Notes: a model not told the origin generated them from the letters alone. A stretch of 34,655 bases of DNA from Clostridiales bacterium UBA929 (GCA_002293625.1 DBDP01000045.1:1-34655), one strand, 5' to 3'. Positions 1-7,479 are shown, counted from the first letter of the stretch. Program-made: numbers and translations.

Positions 1-25
1 TAGGCGGTCACTACATATTGTCTTA

Positions 26-3000
26 TTATTTTCTTGATTTTACAATGCGGAAACCCGCATCGCTTCGGGTGCAATAGGGAAATGAGTAAAGCGTAAACGA
101 TGGTGTTGCGTATTCAATACTACATCGCCAAGACCCTCCTTTTAAGATTCGAGTTGATATCATATCCTTGTCAACGCTTACCATCGGGTCATAATCATCA
201 GCAGCAATCACTCTATCGCCACACCATTCCCATGCATTTCCAATTAAATCTTCCGCTACGGTTAATTCGCACAACGAATATATGCCGCTCGCTGTCAAAC
301 GCTCTATACGATTTTCGGCTACATTGAAAATCTGTATCGGTATTTTTTTAAGCGCAGTCGTATTAAAGCATTGTGCGAAAAGAATCTCCCATTCCTGAGA
401 TGTTAGTAGCCGAATCTTATCTCCGGTTTTCTGACATAACCAATTGCAAAAAGCACACGCTTCAAACCAAGTGATCCCCACAACAGGCATATTCAACCCA
501 TCGGTAGCTTTCTCCTTAGCAATTATTTGTGAAACATTGCTTTCAAAGTCAGCGATATCGTTCCAGAATCCCATGGAATAATCATAGCCACCATCTTCAA
601 TGAAAGCATTGAATTGGTCTACTGTAATAAGATGCCTAGACACGCAAATCGGCAATGCATTGATTTCACGCCAATCAATATCCGGCAAGGTTTGATGTTT
701 TCCGACACCTTTTCTTTTATCTCCTATCCGAGATAAAGCATCTCCTGTTTTGGCAATTGATAATTTCTTATCTGACAATTTAACTTCCTTACTGACACGA
801 GCAAGCCACATGGAGCGTAGTTTCTCTATTGTTTTTGGTTTCGGTGCGAAATTCCTGTTGCTTCCAATACATCTAACTGTCAGTAGCGGCTGGAATCTCG
901 CCAACCACAACAAGAAATCATCAAAATTGCTCTCAGAGGCAGTTTCAGCAAACAAAACAACAGTTTCTTCCCATCCATTGGATTCCCACCATTTGTCTTT
1001 GTTGAAAAGAAATACCTCATCGAGAACATTTGTTTCCCGAACAATGTCTTGCAATGCCACGCTCGCATAGTATTCTTGGAACAATTGGTGATAAAACTTA
1101 ACGCTGTGCTTTTCCGTAACATTAATTGCGAGTACCCCAGCACTGCGTGCAATGTCTATAGCAAGAAACACATCGCACGATTCTTGACTTGCACACAATT
1201 TTATAAGGTCGTTTATGTCTAAAGTATCTGTACCAAGTCCTTTTTCTTGGATAATTCTTGCAGATGTTTTAAGGACATCGGCTATGAGCAACGTGACTCG
1301 AATGTCTGTTGTTTTCCTTTTCTGGAGTTCATCTTCTATACTTTTCCGGACAAACTCTTTTATCAATTTGCCGCGAGTATCCGGAAGTCTGCTGTTAGAA
1401 TACAAGCCACAAGCTATTGATAGCATAAGTGGATTACGGCAAAGAGGCATAACTCCATTTTTAAGCATATGGACATAGGCGCGTGATTCGTTTGGGGACA
1501 GTTCGATTTTTTCAAGTTTACGCTGATATTCTCTTGAAATTTCAGCTTCTTCTGAAGAAGCGATATCACGTTTATAATACCAAAATACATCTTCGCCATC
1601 GCTTAATTCTCTAATTATTTTCTCCCAAGCACTAATAATATGCTCATTTCCATCAAGTTGTCTCCAAAGTTCATCGGTGACAGCATCGCAAATTCGGACA
1701 GGGTCAAGTGGGAGAATTTCAATAGTGGAGATACCCTTAACGCCCGAAAACCACTCTTCGTAGTCCAAAATGCGACAAGAAACAATAAACCGACCTTGCT
1801 TCTTAATATAGGAGATAACAGAATCCAATTTGTCGCCAATTGTTTCGTTCAACGCATCGAATATTTTTAGTACACGCTTATTAAAGTTTTTCGGAGAATA
1901 ACACTTCCCTAATTCTCCAAGGAATCCAAGTGCGAAGTCATTAATAGTCTCGTCACCCTTATACGCTCCAAGTGGAAGAAGTACAGGAATAAGCGAGTTC
2001 TCGTCATCGATTGCCTTATTTGCATATTCGATAGCGATTTTCAAAAGTGCGACAGACTTTCCGCCTCCCGGTTCTCCTAACAGAACAACCTTGCCATCGT
2101 TATTATGAACACATTCACATATATTGTCTGTAGGCTTCGGAGAAGATCCAAACTGGTAGTGCATTTTTACTGAATGAATTTGTATTTCTCCAATATCAAT
2201 CTCGCTATCCGAGATTTCCGTTTCAATTCCGTCAGAGAGATTTTCATATTCTATACCACCAAGTGAAACATCTTTTTTTACGTTGACTTTTTCGGCAAGT
2301 TGACTTTTCCACAAGGCGATAACACCATGTAGATACGCCAATTCCCTCTCTCGAATTCCGATGTCAGAAGCACTATTCACATCATTTTGAGTCTTGTCGC
2401 TTTCTTGAGGGCTTGCTGTTTCTGTGATTATAATGCTGTTGGCGAGAGTATTGAAACTGTCAATATATCTATCCGTCAAGTGAAGAACGCAATTATTTTT
2501 GCATTCTTCGATAGCTGCGTAGTATGCCGCTAAATATTCAGAATTTTCACTCTGCTTCTTAGGATTGTATTTCTTTACAAGCTCATTTTTAGTATCCGTT
2601 ACGGCACAAGTATTTTTCTTCTCCTTCTCGCACCCAAGCCCATCTCTGACTTTGGCCTCAAACGAATACAAAAACAATCCAGCCAATACTTCGGGGAGAT
2701 TTAGAGAATTAGCTGTACTAAATGTTTCCTTTGTCATGCCAACGCAGTTGGTAAACTCAGATTTGCCAACTGCACCTTCTTTTTTAACAATGTCTTGAAA
2801 GGCAAGAAGCAGTTGTTGTTTCTTGCTTTTCTTGATGCAAGAAACAATGTGTTTTTGAAAATCGGAAACTATATCCGTGTAACGAATACGACGAATGATA
2901 GGCACGATGTCAGCAAAGATAAGATTCTCCGTCTGCTCCATCGATTGCGGCTTTCGAAGGTTATTCTTGCACTTAATTAACCTTTGTGCGTACTGTAAAT

Positions 3001-3127
3001 CCCTCATATCGTAACTACGACTGGGGTCTGCTGATTTTACGAGACTGCTTAAGATGTCAAGTTCATTTGTTTCGTCATTCGAACACAGCGATAAAAGCCT
3101 AACGTAGACTCCAATCGAAAGTCGCAT
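26..3127 (-). CDS. NACHT-family STAND NTPase with C-terminal FGE/C-type-lectin-fold domain; candidate phage-defence sensor
   Basis: 1033 residues from ATG at 3127, chosen because AGGAAGGGGG lies just upstream; an in-frame TTG at 3175 would add 16 residues without a good RBS. The N-terminal ~330 residues are helical and unrecognised. A P-loop GEPGGGKS lies at about 351-358, a Walker B-like stretch (VLKIFDALNE) near 420 and a sensor-like FIVSCR near 447, the pattern of NACHT/STAND ATPases. A helical middle follows. From about 822 comes an FGE-sulfatase/CLec fold with GITWFEACAFCNWL, GNAWEWC, GGSWRC and GFRIV. A true formylglycine-generating enzyme has a second active-site Cys a few residues after GGSxxC; here the place reads EYA, so I infer a ligand-binding, non-catalytic domain. 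NACHT-type sensors are known anti-phage proteins, but the function here is inferred. It lies 44 bp after the LoaP-like gene, and its composition is more AT-rich than the phage genes. Confidence 0.8.
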   Translation of the reverse strand: MRLSIGVYVRLLSLCSNDETNELDILSSLVKSADPSRSYDMRDLQYAQRLIKCKNNLRKPQSMEQTENLIFADIVPIIRRIRYTDIVSDFQKHIVSCIKKSKKQQLLLAFQDIVKKEGAVGKSEFTNCVGMTKETFSTANSLNLPEVLAGLFLYSFEAKVRDGLGCEKEKKNTCAVTDTKNELVKKYNPKKQSENSEYLAAYYAAIEECKNNCVLHLTDRYIDSFNTLANSIIITETASPQESDKTQNDVNSASDIGIRERELAYLHGVIALWKSQLAEKVNVKKDVSLGGIEYENLSDGIETEISDSEIDIGEIQIHSVKMHYQFGSSPKPTDNICECVHNNDGKVVLLGEPGGGKSVALLKIAIEYANKAIDDENSLIPVLLPLGAYKGDETINDFALGFLGELGKCYSPKNFNKRVLKIFDALNETIGDKLDSVISYIKKQGRFIVSCRILDYEEWFSGVKGISTIEILPLDPVRICDAVTDELWRQLDGNEHIISAWEKIIRELSDGEDVFWYYKRDIASSEEAEISREYQRKLEKIELSPNESRAYVHMLKNGVMPLCRNPLMLSIACGLYSNSRLPDTRGKLIKEFVRKSIEDELQKRKTTDIRVTLLIADVLKTSARIIQEKGLGTDTLDINDLIKLCASQESCDVFLAIDIARSAGVLAINVTEKHSVKFYHQLFQEYYASVALQDIVRETNVLDEVFLFNKDKWWESNGWEETVVLFAETASESNFDDFLLWLARFQPLLTVRCIGSNRNFAPKPKTIEKLRSMWLARVSKEVKLSDKKLSIAKTGDALSRIGDKRKGVGKHQTLPDIDWREINALPICVSRHLITVDQFNAFIEDGGYDYSMGFWNDIADFESNVSQIIAKEKATDGLNMPVVGITWFEACAFCNWLCQKTGDKIRLLTSQEWEILFAQCFNTTALKKIPIQIFNVAENRIERLTASGIYSLCELTVAEDLIGNAWEWCGDRVIAADDYDPMVSVDKDMISTRILKGGSWRCSIEYATPSFTLYSFPYCTRSDAGFRIVKSRK

Positions 3128-3171
3128 ATCAGTCCCCCTTCCTGTTTGTTTTTTATGATCTTGCAGTTTTC

Positions 3172-3747
3172 TCAAACCTTCCGCTCCACCACATCCAACG
3201 CGAGCGTCACGACTTGTTTTCTCCCAAACATCTCAAACTCTACGTCTACTGTCTGTCGGTACTTGTTAATCTTCTTCACGCATCCTTCAAGCAACTCAAT
3301 CGCGCCGTCCGCGATAACCACGCTGTGTCCAATCTCGACCGCCTCAATCGCCGCGATGTGAAACTCCTTGTTCATCAGCCTCGCGAGCAACGCCTTGTCG
3401 CGTTCGCCGACGGCCGCGCATCGGCGGTTTTCCCCGTCGCCGAGCAGCTTGAACGCTACTTCATTGCCGCTGATTATCGGCTTAAGCGTCTCAAAACATT
3501 TTTCCGGGTCGTCGGTCGAGGCTACGAAAACATAGCCGGGGAAGAGCAGAACACGGTGCAGCTTGAACTCCCGCTTCTTCCGAAACGAGCGGTCTTTGGT
3601 GGGGACAAACACCACGTACTTGTCCGCGTCGAGTTGACCTTGAAGCCGCCCCGCGAAGCGGTATTCCTCAAACGTCTTGACGAATACAACATACCAGTTG
3701 GCGGCGCGGACGAATTCCACGTCCGGCACGAAATCCAAAGTTTGCAT
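3172..3747 (-). CDS. LoaP-like specialised NusG paralogue (transcription antiterminator)
   Basis: 191 residues with the NusG layout. The N-terminal NGN domain opens with NWYVVFVKTFEE (17-28) and contains the typical LFPGYVFV (68-75). A C-terminal KOW domain (about 138-190) includes KINKYRQTVDVEFEMFGR. Members of this family bind elongating RNA polymerase and let it read through terminators in one or a few long operons; LoaP is the Bacillota type. The start ATG has an AAAGGG RBS. The gene is first in a two-gene unit with the NACHT gene and has its own consensus promoter and a leader of about 120 nt. Its target could be its own operon or other operons of the element, for example those preceded by the repeated leader element; the sequence does not decide this. 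NusG itself is unlikely, because the context is a mobile element and secE/rplK are absent. Confidence 0.82.
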   Translation of the reverse strand: MQTLDFVPDVEFVRAANWYVVFVKTFEEYRFAGRLQGQLDADKYVVFVPTKDRSFRKKREFKLHRVLLFPGYVFVASTDDPEKCFETLKPIISGNEVAFKLLGDGENRRCAAVGERDKALLARLMNKEFHIAAIEAVEIGHSVVIADGAIELLEGCVKKINKYRQTVDVEFEMFGRKQVVTLALDVVERKV

Positions 3748-3877
3748 AGCTTCGCCCTTTCGCCACCCCTTCGAGCGGCTACCGACAACCCAAGACCCGC
3801 CTACGTGCAGTCAGTCAAGGACCCTAAAATTGCGGCGCCTTCGACGGCGTTTTTGCCTGCGCGACACCTTACCTCAT

Positions 3878-3906
3878 ATTATAACACAGCCTTATCAGGA
3901 ATGCAA
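3878..3906 (-). promoter_or_regulatory. sigma-A promoter of the loaP-NACHT unit
   Basis: Read on the minus strand: TTGCAT (-35, 3906-3901), 17-nt spacer, TATAAT (-10, 3883-3878). Transcription would start near 3871, giving about 124 nt of leader before the ATG at 3747. The leader contains a small GC hairpin (arms 3836-3839 and 3846-3849) preceded by an A-run. LoaP-type factors are known to need leader RNA hairpins, so this is a plausible but unproven recruitment site. Confidence 0.75.
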
Positions 3907-3944
3907 TAGCAAAAAGCTAAATATATTAGAAATATGTAAAATAA

Positions 3945-3973
3945 TAAGAGCGCGGCGAAAAACCGCACTCTTA
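3945..3973 (-). terminator. intrinsic terminator after parB
   Basis: 11-bp stem (3945-3955 with 3963-3973, one mismatch) with a T-rich stretch following on the minus strand. It lies between the parB stop and the promoter of the loaP unit, so the two minus-strand units appear separate. Confidence 0.75.
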
Positions 3974-3990
3974 CAATAATATCTACAAAG

Positions 3991-4890
3991 TCAATTTGAA
4001 TTGTTTTGAAAATAGGCTTCAAGAGCCTTTGTAACAATGTCGTCGACTTCGTTAGGGTCTTTGTCCGCGAAATATAGTTCCATCAAGTCAAGCGACAGTC
4101 TGTGATTTGACTTGCGGACTTGGCGGTAGGATAAAATTTCATTGACTGCTTCGGCGGTAAGCGGCGGTTTCTTGGCGGCGTTCACAAGCCCTTTCGCTTT
4201 GCCTATCGTAAGTTTCGCTCCTGTTTTCTTTACGATTGATTCAAGAATTTTCTGCTCATCTTTATTTAGGTACGTTAATTTCTCGCCGACAGTCAATTCA
4301 AATTCGCCGTTATCAAGACGCTCAATCAAAGGCTTAATCAACTTGTCGAGCCGCAAATAATACGCGATATTATTCGGCGTCAATCCAAACTGCGCGGCAA
4401 CGATGTCCCTCGGCGTCAACTTCTTTTGGTTAACGGAAAGAAGTCCTTTATTCCCTAAAAGTTCGTCGGCTTCGGCGATAAGGTCGTTGCGCTGCCCTTG
4501 GCGTTTTAATGAATCATAAGTCAGCTTAATGACCTTGGCGCGTTGGGAGTGGGTTAGTTCTCCGAAACCCCTCTGCTGCAAATTTGTAAGCGTTACGACG
4601 AGTAACGCTTTTTCGTTGTCGTCTTTCAAATCGTCTCGCACAACGGCGGGAATGTCGGTCTTGCCCGCAAGTGTTGACGCCTCGGCGCGATTGTGTCCGC
4701 TTAGTATTTCGTACTTGTTTTCCTCGTTGGTTGGTCTGACAATGATGGGCGTTAGTACGCCGTTTGTTTTGATGCTCGCCGCCAAATCGGCGAGACGTTT
4801 CTCGTCGTAGATTTCAAATGGATGGTTCTTAAAATGTTCGAGTTGTTCTAATGGAAGCCGCCGTACTTCTGGTTCATCGCTCATATTCAT
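3991..4890 (-). CDS. parB: ParB/Spo0J-family protein of integrative-element type
   Basis: 299 residues. The N-terminal ParB domain (about 10-110) has KNHPFEIYDEKRLADLAASI and the nucleotide-binding box GHNRAEA (65-71), which differs from the chromosomal GERRxRA form. A helix-turn-helix lies near 160-182 (RDIVAAQFGLTPNNIAYYLR), followed by a C-terminal dimerisation-like region. ParB proteins bind centromere-like sites and slide as CTP-dependent clamps. The start at 4890 is supported by AAAGGGG five bases upstream, and a consensus extended -10 promoter precedes it. No parA is visible in the window, although elements of this kind usually pair parB with parA; parA could lie to the left, or this ParB could work as a regulator. 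The gene is transcribed divergently from the early plus-strand genes. Confidence 0.88.
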   Translation of the reverse strand: MNMSDEPEVRRLPLEQLEHFKNHPFEIYDEKRLADLAASIKTNGVLTPIIVRPTNEENKYEILSGHNRAEASTLAGKTDIPAVVRDDLKDDNEKALLVVTLTNLQQRGFGELTHSQRAKVIKLTYDSLKRQGQRNDLIAEADELLGNKGLLSVNQKKLTPRDIVAAQFGLTPNNIAYYLRLDKLIKPLIERLDNGEFELTVGEKLTYLNKDEQKILESIVKKTGAKLTIGKAKGLVNAAKKPPLTAEAVNEILSYRQVRKSNHRLSLDLMELYFADKDPNEVDDIVTKALEAYFQNNSN

Positions 4891-4938
4891 GTATACCCCT
4901 TTCGTTTAAAATGGTTCACGTTAATGAGTATATCCACA

Positions 4939-4966
4939 ATTATACCAGATTATTCACTTTTGTCAA
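4939..4966 (-). promoter_or_regulatory. extended -10 sigma-A promoter of parB
   Basis: On the minus strand: TTGACA (4966-4961), 16-nt spacer ending TGG, TATAAT (4944-4939). Both hexamers match consensus exactly and TG-N extends the -10 box. The leader to the parB start is about 40 nt. Confidence 0.85.
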
Positions 4967-5005
4967 TCGCCGCATCCGAAAAACGCTCTGTTCTCCGCTT
5001 TTTGG

Positions 5006-5032
5006 CGCACAGCAAAACGCTGTGCGTTTTTT
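5006..5032 (+). terminator. strong intrinsic terminator with no upstream plus-strand gene (possible attenuator)
   Basis: Perfect 8-bp stem CGCACAGC (5006-5013) / GCTGTGCG (5019-5026) with a 5-nt loop, followed by six T (5027-5032). Genes to the left are on the minus strand, so on the plus strand it could only stop a short transcript starting in the parB upstream region, ahead of the 59-residue gene. That layout suggests attenuation of the early operon. Confidence 0.75.
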
Positions 5033-5060
5033 GCGTTGTCAATGTCTCAAAAGTTTTCTT

Positions 5061-5115
5061 CAGAAAAGTTCGGACAACGCCTCCGATTTGTCCCCTCTCA
5101 GCTATAGAGGGGCAA
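5061..5115 (+). promoter_or_regulatory. repeated leader element, copy 1 (two mutually exclusive hairpins)
   Basis: Block CAGAAAAGTTCGGACA is followed, at fixed spacing, by TTGTCCCCTCTCA and a hairpin: TTG(T)CCCCTCT (5088-5098) pairs with AGAGGGGCAA (5106-5115). GGACA at 5072-5076 could pair instead with TGTCC, blocking the second hairpin. It lies 29 nt before the RBS/start region of the 59-residue gene. Copies 2 and 3 are at 5351 and 26187. Confidence 0.6.
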
Positions 5116-5144
5116 ACAAGCCGCTCGGAAAGGAGGCGCAAGAG

Positions 5145-5324
5145 ATGTTCCGAGAGAAAACGAATCCCGCAAAGCAAGCGCCGGACACGGCTTTTCTGCA
5201 CGAGTTGAACGAGACTCTGTGGGCGTTCCACATCATCACAAGACGGCTCGGCAGAAAACTGGACGGCTATCTGAGCCGTGAAACCGACCGCGAAAAACTC
5301 CCCGCAAAAAAAGATGTTCGGTAA
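5145..5324 (+). CDS. 59-residue hypothetical protein of the early region
   Basis: Starts at ATG 5145 after a textbook AAGGAGG (8-nt spacing). The protein is charged and basic, with a central amphipathic helix (LHELNETLWAFHIITRRL) and a Lys/Arg-rich tail; there is no membrane segment or known motif. Small proteins of this kind are common between replication genes of Clostridia integrative elements and phages. It is flanked by copies 1 and 2 of the repeated leader element, so it and the next gene each carry their own leader. I do not recognise a function. The RBS and the leader pairing are the main reasons to regard it as a real gene. Confidence 0.6.
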   Translation: MFREKTNPAKQAPDTAFLHELNETLWAFHIITRRLGRKLDGYLSRETDREKLPAKKDVR

Positions 5325-5350
5325 AGGGGAAGCGTCCTGCAAAAAATCTT

Positions 5351-5403
5351 TCAGAAAAGTTCGGACAAACGTCGCAAAACGTCCCCTCTCAGTTTTAAGG
5401 GAC
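5351..5403 (+). promoter_or_regulatory. repeated leader element, copy 2
   Basis: TCAGAAAAGTTCGGACAA (5351-5368) is nearly identical to copy 1, and GTCCCCTCTCA (5381-5391) falls at exactly the same spacing. The 3' arm AAGGGAC (5397-5403) is shortened, so the second hairpin is weaker here. GGAC/GTCC can form the competing first hairpin. It precedes the RBS AAAGGAG and ATG (5441) of the broken SNF2 gene. Confidence 0.58.
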
Positions 5404-5440
5404 AACAGTTCCAAATTCAAAAAGCAAAGGAGATACGGCT

Positions 5441-5866
5441 ATGACTCAATACCCAATCAGGGCAACGCCCTACCAACACCAAAAGGACGCCATCGCGTTC
5501 GTCGGCCGCCTTTTCGGGCTGACCGAAGGAGGTGATGACCACCCTTCCATGAGCAGCCGCGGCGCGGCTCTGCTTATGGAAATGTAGCTGGGGACAGGCA
5601 AGACAATCACGGCAATAGCCGTGGCGGGTCAACTGTACCTCGGCGGCAAAATCTCCCGCGCCATCGTCGTCGCACCGCTGTCCATTCTCGGCGTTTGGGA
5701 TGAGGAGTTCCGTAAATTCGCGGGTTTTGACTACACGCTTGCCGTGCTGAACGGCTCCGGCACAAAGAAGGCCGACGCGCTCCGTCACCTTGACGGCGCA
5801 CCGCTCCAAGTGGCGGTGGTCAATTACGAGAGCGCGTGGCGGCTGGAAAAAGAAATCCTCGCGTGT
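5441..5866 (+). pseudogene. SNF2-family helicase, N-terminal fragment with in-frame stop
   Basis: ATG 5441 follows AAAGGAG. The translation has the Q-motif region YQHQKDAIAFV, then LLMEM, an in-frame TAG (5585-5587), and at once LGTGKT (Walker A, motif I). AIVVAPLSILGVWDEEF (motif Ia) and VVNYESAW follow. These are the first third of phage SNF2/DEAD-like helicases used in replication or repair. Homology ends near 5866, where the reading switches to a DUF927 protein in another frame; motifs II-VI (DEAH and beyond) are missing. TAG is an ordinary stop elsewhere in this element (terL and the tape measure end with it), so the gene is dead as written. Confidence 0.8.
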
Positions 5867-6465
5867 CTTATCTCTCGGACTACGAAATGGCGAACAAGGC
5901 CGTCATACCGCGCGTGTCGTCAATCGGGCGGCTGGGCTGGGTGGACAATACGCAGTTTTTCCCCTACGCCTTGAACGAGGAGATTATCTTCGAGGACGAC
6001 AAAGGCACGGCGGCGCTGTACCGCAATCTCACAGAACAGGGCGATTATGCCGTTTGGAAAGACATGATGCGCAAACTGCGCGAAAACCCGATAGCGAGGT
6101 TCATCACGTCGGCGTCGTTTGCCTCACCGCTGCTCTGCAAAATCGGCGTCCGCACCTTCGTCATTCACCTGTGGCACAACTCCGCGTCGGGCAAATCGGC
6201 CGCGCTCAAGGCGGCAATCTCGGTGTGGGGAAACCCGCTGCGCATCATGGGCAACGGCTTCACGACCATTGTTGGCACGGAGCAGTTGGCGGGGACGCTC
6301 CGCAACCTGCCGTTCGGTATCGACGAGAAGCAGTCCGCCGATGAGCGCCGCCTGTCGCTGGAGCATCTGATTTATGTCCTCGGTCAGGGCAGCGGGAAGA
6401 TTCGCGGCGCGAAAGGCGGCGGCAACGCCGAAGTCGCGGTATGGCACAAGCAAAGCGCAGATTGA
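5857..6465 (+). pseudogene. DUF927-family ATPase, internal fragment
   Basis: From about 5860 the frame reads VSYLSDYEMANKAVIPRV, then LGWVD, then HLWHNSASGKSAALKAA (Walker A) and NLPFGIDEKQSADE (Walker B-like), then GSGKIRGAKGGG. These are the core motifs of DUF927, a helicase/primase-associated ATPase of phages and integrative elements that usually has several hundred residues. Both ends are missing: the left end is joined out of frame to the SNF2 fragment, and the right end runs after AVWH into sequence of the next gene and a stop at 6465. No start codon or RBS belongs to it, so it is inferred to be non-functional. Confidence 0.75.
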
Positions 6466-6850
6466 AGCCGCCAGAGCCAAATATCCGCAAGGCACGAGGG
6501 TTGTGCTTCCGAGCGGGATGGACGATGAATATTCGCCCATCCCCGCAGGGACGCGCGGCACGGTGGTCGGTGTGGACGATATGCTGAACCTGATGGTCAA
6601 GTGGGACAACGGCTCGTCGCTGAACGCCATCATCGGGCATGACGAAATACGGATTATGCCGGCCATACCCGAAACGGTGCAAAATGAAATCCAAGCGGTG
6701 AGGATCACCGGAGCTACGAATATGTTCCACTGGCGCAACGTGGTTGACATCGCCGAGCAGTGCGGGTTTGACGAACTGGCGGCGTGGCTGCCCGGCAACA
6801 CGAAACTCTACAGCCATTATATCCTCACAGGGGAAACGGAACTGCCATAA
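6374..6850 (+). CDS. DUF4314 plus DUF5049-like phage protein, N-terminally fused to out-of-frame DUF927 DNA
   Basis: The recognisable part starts near 6455: IEAARAKYPQGTRVVL, then AGTRGTVVGVDD, MVKWDNGSSLNAI and EIRIMP, the DUF4314 SH3-like fold. IPETVQNEIQAVRITGATNM through HYILTGE follows, matching the DUF5049 type. Both families sit just upstream of packaging genes in Clostridia siphoviruses; their role is unknown. The only ATG in frame (6374) lies inside the DUF927 fragment and lacks an RBS, so the native start was probably lost in the deletion that created the junction near 6450. Whether the two domains are naturally one protein or were fused by a further deletion cannot be told from the sequence. 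Translation is uncertain. Confidence 0.6.
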   Translation: MSSVRAAGRFAARKAAATPKSRYGTSKAQIEAARAKYPQGTRVVLPSGMDDEYSPIPAGTRGTVVGVDDMLNLMVKWDNGSSLNAIIGHDEIRIMPAIPETVQNEIQAVRITGATNMFHWRNVVDIAEQCGFDELAAWLPGNTKLYSHYILTGETELP

Positions 6851-6942
6851 TCATTGCCTTGCTATATGTCCGCAGACGCGGCATAATGTCAATGCAAGGG
6901 GGACAAAACCCTTGAAACCCAAGAAAAACGGAGGGCAAGAAA

Positions 6943-7140
6943 GTGAACAAGACTACCACAAACGCAGACAAAATCCTTGAGGACATCGTTCAAGAACGCT
7001 TTGAATTCACTCTGGAACGGCAAGGCAGCGACAGCCTTGATTTTCATGACATTTCAGTTTGGGGATTGAAAGAAGTAATGCTGAAGGCTTACGAGGCGGG
7101 GCTGGCGGCAAGCAAAAACAAAGAAAAGGCGGTGCGGTAG
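6943..7140 (+). CDS. DUF6900-like small phage protein
   Basis: 65 residues from GTG 6943, preceded by GGAGGG. The sequence has SDSLDFHDISVWGLKEVMLKAYEAG in two overlapping stretches typical of DUF6900: an acidic N-terminal helix, the SDSLDFHD turn, then an amphipathic helix ending in AYEAG. These proteins are found near the packaging genes of Clostridia phages and have no known function. The stop is followed one base later by the next start, so the two are translationally linked. Confidence 0.65.
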   Translation: MNKTTTNADKILEDIVQERFEFTLERQGSDSLDFHDISVWGLKEVMLKAYEAGLAASKNKEKAVR

Positions 7141-7141
7141 G

Positions 7142-7375
7142 ATGTGGAGCAAGGGTACAATTTCCTGCCCCAAGACGGGCGAAATCTACAGCTACTGCTG
7201 TAAGCACTTTGAGGAAGGCTCGCACTTCGGCATCGGCGGCAACGGGCGAATTTCCAAACTGGAGATTCGCAAGGACGGCAAAATCCTCTACAATTACGAC
7301 CGCGGCCTTGATTATGACGGGCTTGACGAAAGCGGACGCGCCGTTTACGAAAGCCTCTTGCAGAAATTCAACTAA
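7142..7375 (+). CDS. DUF7678-like small phage protein
   Basis: 77 residues, ATG 7142, one base after the previous stop and probably translated by coupling because its own RBS is weak. It contains YCCKHFEEGSHFGIGGNGRI and KDGKILYNYDRGLD, the pattern of DUF7678 proteins in Clostridia siphoviruses: a small beta-rich fold in which 'FEEGSxFGI' is the signature. Function is unknown. It is the last gene before the terminator that precedes terL. Confidence 0.65.
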   Translation: MWSKGTISCPKTGEIYSYCCKHFEEGSHFGIGGNGRISKLEIRKDGKILYNYDRGLDYDGLDESGRAVYESLLQKFN

Positions 7376-7387
7376 CAGAAAACAGCC

Positions 7388-7453
7388 GAGAGCGCCCCGC
7401 CGGGGCTTTCTCTCGTAGTATATAATGTAGGGCTTCCGATGGGAGGCTTTTTT
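7388..7453 (+). terminator. tandem hairpins ending in an intrinsic terminator before terL
   Basis: First hairpin 7388-7414 (GAGAG/CTCTC outer and GCCCC/GGGGC inner stems). The second is GCTTCC (7432-7437) / GGAGGC (7442-7447) followed by six T. A TATAAT at 7421-7426 lies between them but lacks a -35 at the right distance, so a promoter for the late genes here is only possible. Confidence 0.7.
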
Positions 7454-7479
7454 ATTTGCTCAGGACTGGAGGTGAAACG

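Noticed and set aside
26..650. FGE domain as an active formylglycine-generating enzyme
   Set aside because: The second active-site cysteine after GGSWRC is missing and no sulfatase gene is nearby.
3991..4890. ParB as the missing N-terminal half of the truncated methyltransferase
   Set aside because: It is a complete 299-residue partition-type ParB on the opposite strand with its own promoter and terminator.
5585..5587. TAG as a recoded sense codon
   Set aside because: terL, the tape measure and the tail endopeptidase genes end in TAG with proper family length, so TAG is a normal stop here.
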